From contig VTFK01000516.1 in the NCBI GenBank assembly GCA_009617715.1, positions 1-64,000 of the forward strand: a stretch of 64,000 nt of DNA, given 5' to 3'. Positions 12,601-25,060 of this stretch are shown here, in pieces. A program made the position numbers and the translations under genes. Source of the DNA: Plectrocnemia conspersa. Taxonomy: Eukaryota > Arthropoda > Insecta > Trichoptera > Polycentropodidae. The notes beneath the pieces were generated by a model. The model had not been told where the DNA came from. It ran no database searches and saw nothing but the letters and a program-made list of their open reading frames with translations. How positions within the stretch are numbered: the first letter of the stretch is position 1; each line of letters opens with the position of its first letter.

Positions 12601-13020
12601 TTTAATAAATATACATCTTCTTTTCTTTCGGTATTTACGATTAACGTCAGTCCGAGTCCAAAGTTAATCACTCGTCGCCGAGAGGTATTTATGAAAGGCT
12701 TTTATTTTGTACGGTTATTACAATGTTGGTTTTTCTTTCGCTCCCAGTTTTTGGTTTATTTCACGAATAACCCGCAGCACCCCCGAAATATCGTCTGTGA
12801 TCGCTGTCTGTCTTCTTCCCGCATCCGTCTCTCCGTTTACAAAGCGTTAAAAAGGTGTCTAGCATTTACTTCCGCGACATAAAGCATAACCATTGAATGT
12901 GACATTAAAAAGAACCTCAGACGTCGGTCCAGTTTTTTTCCGCCCGCCGCTTCCATTTTGCATTTTAAGTTGCCGGAGGAAAACGAAAGTACCTATACGA
13001 TGTTTGTATTTAATCTCACG
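12600..13020. other. GC-richer patch, function unknown
   Basis: Base composition rises clearly above the AT-rich surroundings, especially at 12770-12860 and 12915-12990. Open frames of about 130 and 100 codons cross it on the + strand, but they are lysine/serine/phenylalanine-rich, differ in frame and show no family motif. It may be an unrecognised untranslated exon, a conserved non-coding element or a worn repeat. Confidence 0.3.
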
Positions 13021-14940
13021 ATTTTTGCTTAATATTTATTTAGTAAATTCGGTTTTCTTAAAGCATTGTATTATTTTAAGCCAAAAATGCGTAGTTCAAA
13101 AAGATGTGGCACAACAACAAATATTTCGTTATATTTTAATATATAATAAATATATTTTTTGGTATTATAACAATGTAATAATATTAGTCGCCTAGCATTT
13201 ACTGTATATTAAATGTCATTTCTCTAAAAGAAGTAAACAAATCAATCATAACAGAATGTGCAGTATTTTCATATATGATTATAAATATGTATGTATAATA
13301 CATATGTATATATTTTTTACAAGTGTGCTTGTTTGTACGAGATATGAGGTTACGTGCCATACTTTTTATGTAAAGCTCGTAATTAATTGCTCGCGTAAGT
13401 CGAGCGTCACGCGTAACTCGAAACGACCGAAGCGCAATATACATTATGTCTATAAAAACTACACCTGTTAACATTATATATTCTCGAAAGTTGCTTCTTA
13501 ACAATACATTTTTATCGTGCATCCATAGAAGTGCACTTCAATATTTAGTTAGGGCTCAAAATGCAAATTTTTTAATTTTCAAGATTTAATTTAAAAAATA
13601 ACTAAAAACAATAAATTTAAAAAATAATTCAGTTCGGCAGAGGCCGCAAGAATGAGGTAGATTTATGTTTATAAAAATCTTTAAAAATTTAAATTTTACT
13701 GAATTTATAGTTTTTTTATTTTTTTACTTTTTTTCAAACATATTTTAATTGATTTTTTTATGTTTGGAATAGATCTGGCTGGCTAATGAACAAAACCAAT
13801 TTATACTTTCAGATCAATATGATTAAAACTACGACAGTTATTGTATATATATTTAATATTTTAATGCAAAATACATATAAATTCAGTTATTATTTAAATA
13901 AATAAATATTTAAATTATTTTTTTAAACATATAAATGAATTTAAATATTTAAAAAAATAAATATTTAAATTCATTTAAAATTATGCAAAACAACAAAATT
14001 AAATATATAATTTTAGTTTTTAGAAATCACAGTCAGTAGGCAACATTTAATAAATACATTTTTCTAATCTGTTTTCGCCGAATTATTTTCTATCTAAACA
14101 GGTGTATATTTTAAAATATCGAATTTCTATAGTGATTGGCATTGATTTGTTGTGTCAGTTATTTTGTTTGATTTTGCTTAGTAATTATTAAAGTATGTTT
14201 TGTTAATCAATTTCTTCTTCTATTTTCAACAAATGTTGATTTGAACAGAGAACAAAAATATATGTTTTTAGACATAAAATGAAATTACTTACCAATTTTA
14301 ATTATAAACTGATCACATAATAATAATATTGTCGACCGTTTAATTAAGAGTGACTAACCATTAATTATTAAAATAATTGAGCATTTATTTGTTTGCTGTG
14401 CCCTAAGGATACATTCGACCTTCAGATAACAGTTCAACATCAGTGTTTGTTACATTACATTATATAATGATATTCCAGTTATAAAAAATAAGTCGAATAT
14501 ATCGCAATTACACGAGATTCACAAAAGCCAAGTAATGATTTTGCCGTACGTAAATAGCTTGGTAAAAACAAACAGGGAATGTGTTTTATAACCGAAATAA
14601 ATGTAAATATATACTGGAAAACATGGATATTGGTTACAATTTCGGGATACCATTATTTTATTATTATAAATTATAATAATAGCTATTTTTCATTTCCCAG
14701 CTTTATTTGTTAAATACATAGACGATTAATTTAAAAACATTGTTTGTTAAATAATTTATAAGCCACCAACCGCTAATATTATAATTATAAGGCGTCGGCG
14801 ACACAATAATAAGAAAAATAACATCAAACGGTTCTTTTAAGTCGGACATCCGTTAAATCGAGGATTGCTCGCACGTGTACCAACATACATATTTATATGT
14901 GTGTGAGAGTGTGTATGTATGAATCCCAAAAGTGCCGTAA
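13020..14940. other. AT-rich stretch without recognisable gene
   Basis: Low-complexity AT-rich DNA with ATTTAAATAAATA-type runs around 13880-13990. No exon or repeat family was recognised. Confidence 0.5.
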
Positions 14941-14956
14941 AGCAAAGGCTGAGGTG

Positions 14957-15018
14957 TGACGTCAATGTCGAATCTAATCAAGAAAGACTTTTCACTTTAA
15001 CATCTACTGTCAAGGTCA
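14957..15018. promoter_or_regulatory. Possible regulatory patch: CRE palindrome and FTZ-F1/ERR-type site
   Basis: A perfect CRE palindrome TGACGTCA lies at 14957-14964, and 46 bases downstream is TCAAGGTCA (15010-15018), the consensus for monomeric nuclear receptors of the FTZ-F1/ERR type. The surrounding 250 bases are less AT-rich than the neighbourhood. The motifs are seen directly; enhancer function is inference. Confidence 0.25.
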
Positions 15019-15624
15019 ACGTTTACGAAATGGAAAAAGAATGACACGATGTGGGTGTGCTGTCATCTGTAGGTAGGTCAAGAGTTGAACGTTACATTGA
15101 TTTATGGCAGCATCGGGTCACATGCCACGACCACATTTGGCCGATGAATTGATGTGCGCTTGCCTCAGTGGACACAAATTGTTTTAAATTCTTTGGTCAT
15201 ATAAGTAAAAGTTTCAGGTTTTTGAACTTCAGTTTATCGTATCCATTCCTATTCTCCGTTCAGGTCATGGTAAATGCAGCCAACAGTAATTAAAAATAAT
15301 ATTTATCCTAAAATTCTGTGGTCCAATTAAATTATCTTATTACAGAATTTGTTGCCAACATTATTTTTTAAGCTCAGTGAGCTCGTACATATGTACCCGA
15401 AAGTTCGCTTTCGTATAGTCGAAGCAAAGCGTACAAAACAATAGCCATTTAAATTTTAATTATCATCTGTAAACATTCACAGAAAAATTAAAGCAAAAAG
15501 ACGCGTTGTTTTTATAATTAATTTGTTGTAAAATAAGTTTTAGGGAGAATAAAACACATCTCACTAATAACGCTTCGAATAAATGAGTAGCTTCTATCGT
15601 TATTCTACAGAATGATTCAATTCG

Positions 15625-15960
15625 AGTTTCCTATGTTGGCAGCACGTTTGAGCAGCGGAAAGTTGATGCTGATTTTTTAAATAAAATCTACTCTAATGAG
15701 GAACATTTACACCTATCTGTTAATAAGCTAAATTGCCGCATATGGGATGAGGACAAAAAAATTAAGGTTGAACTGTAACGCTCAATGGTGAGCTCTATAG
15801 GCGCATGATAATTGATTATTTTTGGCACGAAATCGAAGATATTGATGTGGCAGACATGTAGTTCCAACTTGCGCACACATTGGGTGCAACGTTAGATGTC
15901 TTTCGTGAAAAGTTCGCATTATTTCACGTTTTGGTCACCAAAACGCGGATGGCGAAGAAG
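15625..15960 (+). pseudogene. Tc1/mariner-superfamily transposase fragment
   Basis: The + strand carries a worn piece of the catalytic domain of an IS630-Tc1-mariner-type transposase common in insects. One block reads FLNKIYSNEEHLHLSVNKLN followed by CRIWDED. In another frame comes VTLNGELYRRMIIDYFWHEI, then EDIDVADM, a stop, and the degraded motif that would normally carry QQDGA. The first acidic catalytic residue appears changed (NEEHLHL where the family usually has DEAHFHL) and the second motif reads QLAHTLGAT, so the active site is lost. Both ends are absent. The match is by family pattern recognition only. Confidence 0.6.
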
Positions 15961-15989
15961 AAGAAGTTTATAGTATTTTCTATGATTAA

Positions 15990-18415
15990 TCATTTGTTGA
16001 AAATATATATGTAAATGCCAACAACATATCTCAAAGGAGTATATTTATTTTAATCTCATGGTCATTTGCTTCAACTTCTTCCACTGCTTTGCGAATATTA
16101 GTATTCACAATATGGATGTTTGTATGATATCTACCCCTCGGATGTGTTTTGTATAAGTAGAAACAGGTTTTCTCACCGTTTCATCACAGCCCCCTCGAAT
16201 TATTCGAGAGGTGACTTGCGTTTCATTTGTGTGCCAATTACTTAATATAGTTATAACTCGTTTATACATCCACGCTGAAATCAGTGTTACTTGATACTTA
16301 CAAGAAGTTCTATTCTTTTTATCTTCTGTATTTTATTATTTTATCAAGTTCGAATCTACTTTTTTATTTAGCGAACATTTATTACTAATTGATATTGGTA
16401 CGCTTTAATAAGCGACACTTATAATATAATAATACCCATCCTAGAAACATCAATATTTAATATGTTTATTTACAATGAAATAGAAAAAATGTGATACACA
16501 AATTGAAACGAATGTCAGTCACGAAATAGTTTCACTTATCGGTACAGAAAATACGACATGACAACCCGAAGTAGACCCACTTTATCACAATAAATGAATT
16601 CTTGTCGGTTTGATTAATGAGATAAGAGAATTTCCGGAATGAGCAATCGTTATTGAAACATTTATTTTCAACATTTGAAAAATTCCATGCAAAATATACG
16701 CAGTAATTCGCAAAAAAATCAACGTTACATTTCATATAATTTTCAGTAGACCATACATGATGTTTAAAGACATTTTAATTTAAATTTTATTCAAGCGGGT
16801 TACATCAGCGTATTAACTACTAAAACGTCAGCGACTCATTTTTTTTAAAGTGAATAAATATTATCGTAACTTAATTTATCAGTGAACTAAGTATTTTATA
16901 TTTATTTTTAGAAAGAGATACGGACGCGTGGAGAGAAATAACGGATAACTTACGAAAAGTCGCTGGCGTTTAAAGGGTTATAAGTATATGGCACTAAGAC
17001 TTCCTCGATGCTGGGATTTGCTATTCGCTATTCCTATCAATCTTACTCGAAAGCTTCTTGTTCAATTACTTAAGCGAAGTTACATCTCTTGTCTGGTTTC
17101 CGAATAATGCAATCTATTCTAGTATGACAAAAAAAAGTTCAAAAAAGAGATTTATCTGATATCTTTGTATGGTGCAATACAAAAACTATGAAATTTTTGC
17201 AAGGTATTCTGGGTTAAGAATATCTACAGATGCAACGTTGTGAAAACACTTCTTTGAGCTGCCGATAAGAGTTTTTTTACACTACCAGGCGATTCAAGAG
17301 AAATTCCGTTTATAGGTAGTTGCTATTTAATTACTGGCGCTTTTGTTCTTAAGTGTTGTTCAAAGTTTGCAAAAACGGGAGTATCAGAAAGTTCACACAT
17401 ATCAAACCGTTTTTATTCGTTGTCAATCTGGTGTATAAATTTTAATTATAATATATGTACATATTTTTTCAAAAATATACATGCATAAGTATAATAGCAT
17501 ACAGACACATTTAATGAACTGGTTCATAACCATTTCCATTGTTTACAATATTGCTATAGTTTTACAATAAAAAAAATTCTAAATTATCTGTTAGTATAGT
17601 AAAATTCAAGGAAAAATACATAAAACCTTTTACAAATTTAAAAAAGAAAGAAGAAATAGAAAAAAAAAAATATAAAATATAACACATACAAAATTTAATA
17701 CACTTTAATAGACATTACCATTGTCATTGTATTTTTTATGCTATTAGTTAACTATATAATTATATTTTTAATACTGTTTTCAACGATAGTTGATAGTTAA
17801 TTCATTCCTATGTTAATGTTTATGATATGTTCGAAGAATTAAAGGTCTACATACGTGTTTTGGGTTACTGTGCGGTTCATAAGTAGATGACGTTTGAATC
17901 CACCGAATACTGACCAACTTTGCCTAATTTAGTAGATCCTCTTTTAATTGTATTGTTAAGCCGAATGATACGTAGTGCATATTTCATTTGTTTTAACGTT
18001 AGATTATGGCTCTAGGTTATAATTATGGATTTTTATAGTACAAAAAGTTAAATCTTCACTAAAAAATAAATAAATTTAATTTTCATTTATTTGCCAGATT
18101 ATTAAAATTCAAAAATATTCAATATTCTGACGTCAATGTAAAAATACGCCAATTTAATCTTAATATTTTAATAATTCTTGGTATCTTGTGAAATTAAAAC
18201 GAAATGTTGTTATAGGGAAATAAGGTAATTACAGTTTCTAAATCAGTTCAATTTTATATACATATGTATGTAGCAAAAATATTTCTGTACATATAGTTGT
18301 ATTAGTTATATCACCAAGTTTCATATATATTTCTAGAGAGCGTTTCAAAAGAAATTATAATTAAAAAAAAAATAAAGTCATCTTAATGTATGTACATATG
18401 ATACATACCTACATA
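15990..18415. other. AT-rich stretch without confirmed gene
   Basis: No gene recognised. Around 17040-17420 the minus strand shows a coding-like patch (for example ANFEQHLRTKAPV and SLESPGSVKKLLSAAQRSVF) broken by stops. It may be an old mobile-element fragment of unknown type. Confidence 0.4.
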
Positions 18416-18418
18416 CAT

Positions 18419-18515
18419 ACGAGGGCTGTTTAAAAAGTTATCGCTACCAACTCCGACGCGCTATTTAAAAACTTCGGGAACTTTTTAAACATAATATGGC
18501 ATAAATGAATTAAAT
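18419..18515. mobile_element. Solo mariner-like end or tiny MITE
   Basis: TACGAGGGCTGTTTAAAAAG at about 18419 has the form of a mariner terminal repeat starting at a TA target. About 60 bases later GGGAACTTTTTAAACAT reads as a diverged inverted partner. No coding sequence lies between them. Confidence 0.4.
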
Positions 18516-20260
18516 TATTCGTATATGCATAAATATATTACATTTTAATCGCTTTAACTTTCTAAAATTTTGAAATTACAGTAAAAACGTTGTATGAAAT
18601 TCTAAGATCCAAGGGCAGATATGATAGCAATTCGCATATATAATGGTAACGCAAAGCGTATCTATATTTGCAATTTAAAACTCATTGGTTGTACTTGTTT
18701 TTGAATTTCTGATTTAAACGTAACATTTTGAAGGATAAGTTAATGACATTATTCTATCCCATCGTCTAACTTTCCAATTAATATAACTGTAACTAACTAT
18801 AGTATAACTTTGCTGATGGGATAAAAGGCTTACTCGTAGTGTCATAGGAGCGAGTGTGTTGCATGTGCAGAATAGTTTTAATTTAATATCATTGTAATTT
18901 GAACATCGACAGTTCATTATTCTATGAAGTAAATGTGTAATCATATCACGAATATATGAGTGGGATATAATCAAAAGCAAGTTCATAATTTCGTACAAAT
19001 ATATTTATGCAATTGTAAAAGAAAATTACGTTTCGTAAAAGCTAATCTAAATTCAAATAATGATAACAAAAATAGATATTATACAAAATAATGTGAACTG
19101 TGCACTAAATAATTTTTAACCGAAATTTTTGTGCTTTTTTTTGTGCGTAGTATACATATGTAACTATTAGCTAAGAATCCAAAAAAATTTCAAATAAACT
19201 GAAGGGATAACATATTCGTCAATTTATCGACCAGTGTAATTTATCAAGTTTCTGTTTCCCATATGAACTAGTGTTTTTCAATTTCTATCGTTTCTTAGTT
19301 TCCATCAGAATTATGATTATTATACTATCATAACAGATTAGGATTTCTATATTTTTCTAATATCGCAGATGAATAAATAAAACATGATCCAACTCGGTTG
19401 TGCACAGTGGCATCTATTAATTATAAACTGTATTAATAGTTAATAATTATTAAAATACGTGTCACTAAATTACAGACTGATTAGATCGTAACGTATTGGG
19501 CTAACACCTGTTATATTACTATTAATATTGAATAATGTGAATTGTATGCCACTCCAACAACATCCTTATATAACATATAATAATATATTATTCGATATAC
19601 ATATATATTAAAAAAGTTTAGTATATCCGATTTCGTAAGCCTGATACTTTGTATTATGTTATTAGTTTATAAGGTGTTTCTATACGAGTATCACGAAGCA
19701 AAACATATCTCCCTGATCGTGGCTATCGCAAAATTGTTTAATCAATTGTTCGACCATGACACGCTGCGGGCGCCAGTAGGTTAAATAAAATAAAATACCT
19801 GGTAGTATGTGTATACAAGGAATTCATTCAGGTAAAGTTCAAAGGGTTGTAAAATTTGTAGCAGGGAATTAAACCGATGATTCAAAACAACACTTTATTT
19901 TGCTAAATAAGATTTTTGATTCTAAGCACTTTTTGAATCCCATGAATCGAACCTTTCAGTTTCTATATATACACCATTGTATAATACATATATACGGGGT
20001 ATGATAAACAAATTATGCTTATGATATCGAAACAAAGATCCAATCGTCTCAATAGAAACGTATAAATAAACGAAAAAAATGTTCGAACAAACGGTTTATG
20101 AATGGAACAGACGAAGTTGGTTTCACGTACTGTTCATGCGAAACAATTTTTCCTGATATTATGAACATAAAATGAATAACAGCCAAATTTGCTTAAAACA
20201 AAAATAGTATCGTAAATAAATTGCTAATTAATGGTCGAATAAAGTCATAATGCGACATTA
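18516..20260. other. AT-rich stretch with a worn SINE
   Basis: No gene seen. A degraded SINE lies at about 19325-19535 and is listed separately. Confidence 0.5.
19325..19535 (+). repeat. Composite SINE remnant (SINE-B body joined to SINE-A tail)
   Basis: The left part matches the SINE-B body (CAGATTAGGATTTCTA, TTTTTCTAATATCGCAGATG). The right part matches the SINE-A middle and tail (TGGCATCTATTAATTATAAA, ATCGTAACGTATTGGGCTAA followed by CACCTGTTA). Confidence 0.55.
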
Positions 20261-20268
20261 CTAGTGAC

Positions 20269-20907
20269 TAGGGATTCCAATCCCGGGATCCCGAACGATT
20301 TTCAATACCCGATGAGTCCCGGGATTATAAAACATAATCCCGAATTTTTTGGATTGATTGATTTATCAAGCACAATCGAATTATTATTGACAAAATCGTT
20401 ATATTTCGTATACAAACTTGCGCGAGTTGCACGTGTCATCTGTGAATCTTTGAGGCTGTGAGTCTGAACGTGCTTTTTCAGCTGCAGGCTGCTTAGGAAC
20501 CAAAATCAGATCAAGGCTAAATGATGAAACGCTTGATGCTTTGATGTTACTTCGTGAGTTTTTTCCAAAATAATGTTTTCCATTAATTGTGTCTATGAAT
20601 GTACATATGTACATACATTGTCAAAAGTTAATTTTTTATTTTCTCAAATAAATAAATAAGACCTTCCCTTTTTTATTTTTATTATACTATTTTCTATTTC
20701 AAGTCCAAGACTAAAATTATACGTACTTTATACATTGTACGTTATAAAAAACGGATGTAAAAAAATATTGTATTATTCATTTTAAATTATTTTTATCGAT
20801 AAAATAACATGAAAATTATCCCGGGACTGGTCCCGGGATCCCGGGATCGACTAATTGCAATACCGAAATCCCGGGATCAAAATTTTGGCCCGGGATTGGA
20901 ATCCCTA
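20269..20907. mobile_element. Non-autonomous hAT element (MITE), 639 bp
   Basis: Perfect terminal inverted repeats TAGGGATTCCAATCCCGGG start at 20269 and end at 20907. Identical 8-bp target duplications CTAGTGAC flank the element (20261-20268 and 20908-20915). Both subterminal regions carry several CCCGGGAT units. The interior is AT-rich with no recognisable transposase. The exact 8-bp duplication identifies the hAT superfamily. Confidence 0.9.
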
Positions 20908-20915
20908 CTAGTGAC

Positions 20916-23900
20916 GAATTATGGGTGTAAAATCCACAATGCGTTCTGAAGAGCCGAGACTAAAAAAAATACGTCAAGTTTGAACGAATGTCAAAGTTCT
21001 CATTATTATTTTTTTCAATTTTAGCTGTATATTTTACTACGAATTTCATACCACCAGATCGTATGGTCTATACAAGTATTATTTTGTAATTATACACCGT
21101 ATTAACTCGCCAGATTTTACACCACGATAACGCACTGCTCACGTTTCGCTACTAATTCATGAACTTTTATTTAAAAACAGCACTGTCGTGATGTTGCAGC
21201 TAACATTATTTACTAGATATGCCCTCCTGCGGCGAAAGTAAAATAATAACGTTTTGTGATTATAGAGAAGTTAAAAACTAATCAAATATAATAGTTTTAT
21301 TTTAGCTTTAATATAAATAAATATTTTTTAAATTATAATTGTCGATATTATATAATTCATATCAAGTATTTTTATTACTATGTTTAGTATGTTTTATTAA
21401 TAATAAGCTGCATCTATTTTTTGTAATAAAATGCATGTAATAGAAAATACACATTTATAACACGTAACCCACAATATTCCTTAAAATTGCATTCTTGAAC
21501 TCTAGCATTATTATTTTCCTCATTATAAGTTTCTCGGTTCAATTAGTAAAAGCAATATGGACTATTCGTGCTATAAAACTAATTATCTTATGTAGTATCT
21601 AGGAAAAATAAACTAGTGTTAATTTTTTTTTATTGATAGTGGAAAGTTTATCATAGTTAACTTTTTCATTAAAAAGTTAATAAATTATTCGGCAGACTTC
21701 AAAACCAATTTTCAATAAAGTGAAAACTTTTAAATTACACTTTAGAGTAACAATATTAACTTTATTATGTTTGCACCCCATAAAAAAATATAGATTTCAA
21801 TTTTACTTAAAATCTCAAACCTGATTATTTTTAAGATATTTCCTACTAGGGAAAGAATTTCTAATCTGTTAGTTCCTTATTATAAATAAACTATCCCTAT
21901 ATTTTGAAAATGTAACTGCTTTGCATGACATATACATGCTTGGCCATAATAACAGGGCACCCCAATAAATTTGTTATATCTTAAAAAATCGTAAAAATTT
22001 AATTGAAAAACACATTCGTTGAACCGTTTCAAATTATTTTGGACAGTGACTAAAAAATATGAATATTTTCTTGAATTTCGGCAAATACAATGTTTTTGCA
22101 TTATTGGCTAATAATTGTTATGGCCATGACTGTTATAAATAACATAAATAAAAAAAATATATATTTCGCAAGACAAAATTGCGTTGTAGATGTTTCAGTG
22201 GTACGAAAAAAATAACTACCTGCGTTGTAATACACAAAAAATAATACAAAAATATGTTTTTAAAGTTTATCGGTGTTTGGTGTTTTTATAAATTAAAATT
22301 TTCAATTTTTCTACAACAAATATAATAAATAAATATTTTACGAATAGTTAGCCAAATATTCGAATAACCAATAGTTAAAAAACATGCAAATATATTTGAT
22401 CTTTAATTGAGTTCTATAGAAAAATGAAGTTAACATTTGTTACATCTTATAGCAATGCTTATATGTTTATTTTAAATAAAAATATCAGATAACATGTTTC
22501 TACCTTCCGGTATTCAAATGGAAATGTCTATGACGCAAGACAATATTTTATATATTAATAATAAATTAACAGTACCTAATACAATAATCAAAATATTATA
22601 TATTGCATTTTTTACAATATCACTTGCTGATGTTATTTATTATCAATGGTTCAATTAATTACTGTTTTATTTTCTGCAACAGATTTTCCATCATTCTATT
22701 TAATTAATTAAGTTATACTGCTTATATTTATGTGTGTGTAGGTAGTATGTGTGGCGTTCTGAATCACATTTCTGTGAAATACCAACCGAGCGTGCTTGGG
22801 GTGCTTTAGTGCAGCAAATCGGCATAAGTGGAATATTGTCATCGTTCTCAATGAGCTGGCAAATGCCATCAATTTGCGGTAAATTATTAACACTACACTT
22901 ATGTACTTGAATATATATAAAGCAATTCAATTTAATAATATATAGTACGTTCCATACACATTTTTTGTTATTGTAAATACAGCACAGTTTAAGTATCATT
23001 ATTCGAATATTTGACAGACATACGTCATCGTAAAAAAACATGATACCTGACAAGGTTTCATCAAAATTTGCTTGTATAAATTTAAAAATATAAAAACTGT
23101 AATATAAAATATTTTACTACATACAACTTCAAAATACATTTACAGCATTTTCCAATATATCAAAACGATGCATTGTAGTGCCTAAATATATTGGCTCACG
23201 TCAATACATAATACTTCGAATATATTGTCAGAAAGACATGAACCAGTGTGTAATTTAGGCGTAGACAATATTTTTCATATTGATTTAGATTTCTTCGTAT
23301 CAAGTCTAATATTTTAATCACTATTCAATCAGACTTTATTTATTACATTATTAATAAATAACCATAATTGATTTATTTATTAATTTTGTAAATTCTATTC
23401 TACAATCTTCGTATAAATTCTTCGTATAAAACTCATATGTTCTCTTATTAAGGCGGCATTCTTGAAGCTCCCTTTACAACCCTAATCTAACGTAAAATAA
23501 ATAAATTGTAAATCTTTTTAAATTACATATTATAATAGTATGTAAAATTGAATTTCAATTTCGCCTCGAGCGATCTCATTATATTTCTGTTGTTTTTTGC
23601 ATATGTTACACGTACATGCATATGTAATTTTCTAAGATTATGGTTAATATTTTTGATAATGTCTAACGGAATTTAATGTATTCGCTCACTCCAATTTAAG
23701 TAACAAATTTTCGCTGGGAATGTTTGCACGTGTATATGAATACACTTTTACGAACTTTCGGGTTGCCTACCCTGATTTGATGTAATTCAATTGACGTCAC
23801 GCAACATTGAACAAAACGAATCGGAATTCGGGTCAGGAAAAAAGCTCCTATACTTTCATATTATATTTCAGGTTTCTGCATAAGTCGTTACATACATTCA

Positions 23901-24735
23901 ACCTCCGTATAAAAATCATACAACAGATTAATGATACATTGAAAAAAACTTAAAGTGAAATATAATTATGTGCATAGTTTTTCTCTTTCATATATTGGTT
24001 CTTAATTTTTTGATTAACACCTTAACATCACACTCATAAATCTTATTCTGGACACAATGTCATCTATTGGTGCTTACAAGCTACAACAAAATTTCTTCCA
24101 TGGCATCCTTCTTTAACTTTCAATCCTCGTACATACTAAGGATATATTACACGTTCACGCTTAAAACGTACCTGGTTTATTTGTAATTTGAGTAATTATA
24201 TTCAGTCAAATATAACGAAGCAATGATAATTTTTATGTATTGTAAAAGGAAAAGTTTTTTATGTATTGTAAAGGAAGCCCGTCGACGGGAATTCAACATT
24301 TGAATATTTCATTATGAAGATTGTTTTATGATTGTTTATCTAGTTTAATCAGTGTATTCCTATAATCCTTACACACATTATGTATGTATTTCATTTTCAT
24401 AGTTATAAAATACCTAGTTAATTTGCAATCCGATTATTTATATTCAGTCAAATCAAACAACACACGTGACAAATGAATGAAAATGATTGTCGCATAAAGT
24501 TAATGAAACTGTTGTCACGATGATGTCGGCCATCTTGTTTTATATTTGAATGCTTTTATAATTAAATATATTTCACAGAATAGAAAATTAAGCGGAGAAT
24601 GCTTCATTTTAAAATATGCGCGCCTAGAAGCGGCTTAGAACAATTATATATAAGATAAGATTTTTCTGTTAGTGCCTTAAAAATAACTTGAACAAATTCA
24701 AAAACTTGATTAGTGTGAAGCTTTTTATAATTACA
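20916..24735. other. AT-rich stretch without confirmed gene
   Basis: No confirmed gene. The 22733-22880 patch looks coding-like and is listed separately. At 24160-24480 two diverged segments about 240 bases apart share ACCTGGTTTATTTG/ACCTAGTTAATTTG and TTATATTCAGTCAAAT, suggesting an old tandem duplication. A TGACGTCA occurs at 23792-23799. Confidence 0.45.
22754..22880 (+). other. Coding-like patch, possible exon or gene fragment
   Basis: The + strand between an AG (…GTAGGTAG) near 22745 and a consensus-like donor G|GTAAAT at about 22879 is open in one frame: RSESHFCEIPTERAWGALVQ, then QIGISGILSSFSMSWQ and MPSIC. Base composition is clearly richer than the flanks. The minus strand is also open in two frames, one reading PQIDGICQLIENDDNIPLMP, so strand is uncertain. 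I do not recognise the protein. It could be a small exon, part of a processed gene or a mobile-element scrap. Confidence 0.25.
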
Positions 24736-24739
24736 TACC

Positions 24740-25060
24740 ATACATACCAGCACGATAGATCAGTATTATGTTTAGTGACTAATACCTGAGAGTCCTGGGT
24801 ACGAATCACATATGAACAAATGTTTTTTTTACTTCTATCGTGTCTGGGATATCGAAATAAATGATTATCATATAATAGATGTTCAAAGATTTTTCTAATC
24901 TCACGGATGAATAATTAAAATAAAATCAAACTAGGTTGATTGCAAGGTAATAAACAATAGTTTATAATTATTAAAATAGATATCAATTAAATATTTACGG
25001 ACTGATTTCAGTCTGGTGTCACACTACTCACTTATAGGTGTCGATTGTGTTTACAATGCC
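24740..25060 (+). repeat. Composite SINE (SINE-B head and body, SINE-A-like middle)
   Basis: A head with a degraded B box (GGGTACGAATCAC at about 24797) is followed by the SINE-B body (CTATCGTGTCTGGGAT, TTTTTCTAATCTCACGGATG). It then passes into the SINE-A middle module (TGCAAGGTAATAAACAATAG, CAGTCTGGTGTC). The SINE-A tail is not clear here. Confidence 0.6.

Noticed and set aside
12493..12882. 129-codon open frame as a gene
   Set aside because: No family motif, low-complexity composition, overlapping open frames and no splice or promoter support.
13199..13522. Overlapping open frames of 107 and 71 codons on opposite strands
   Set aside because: AT-rich sequence with Tyr/Ile-rich, motif-free products; typical chance frames.
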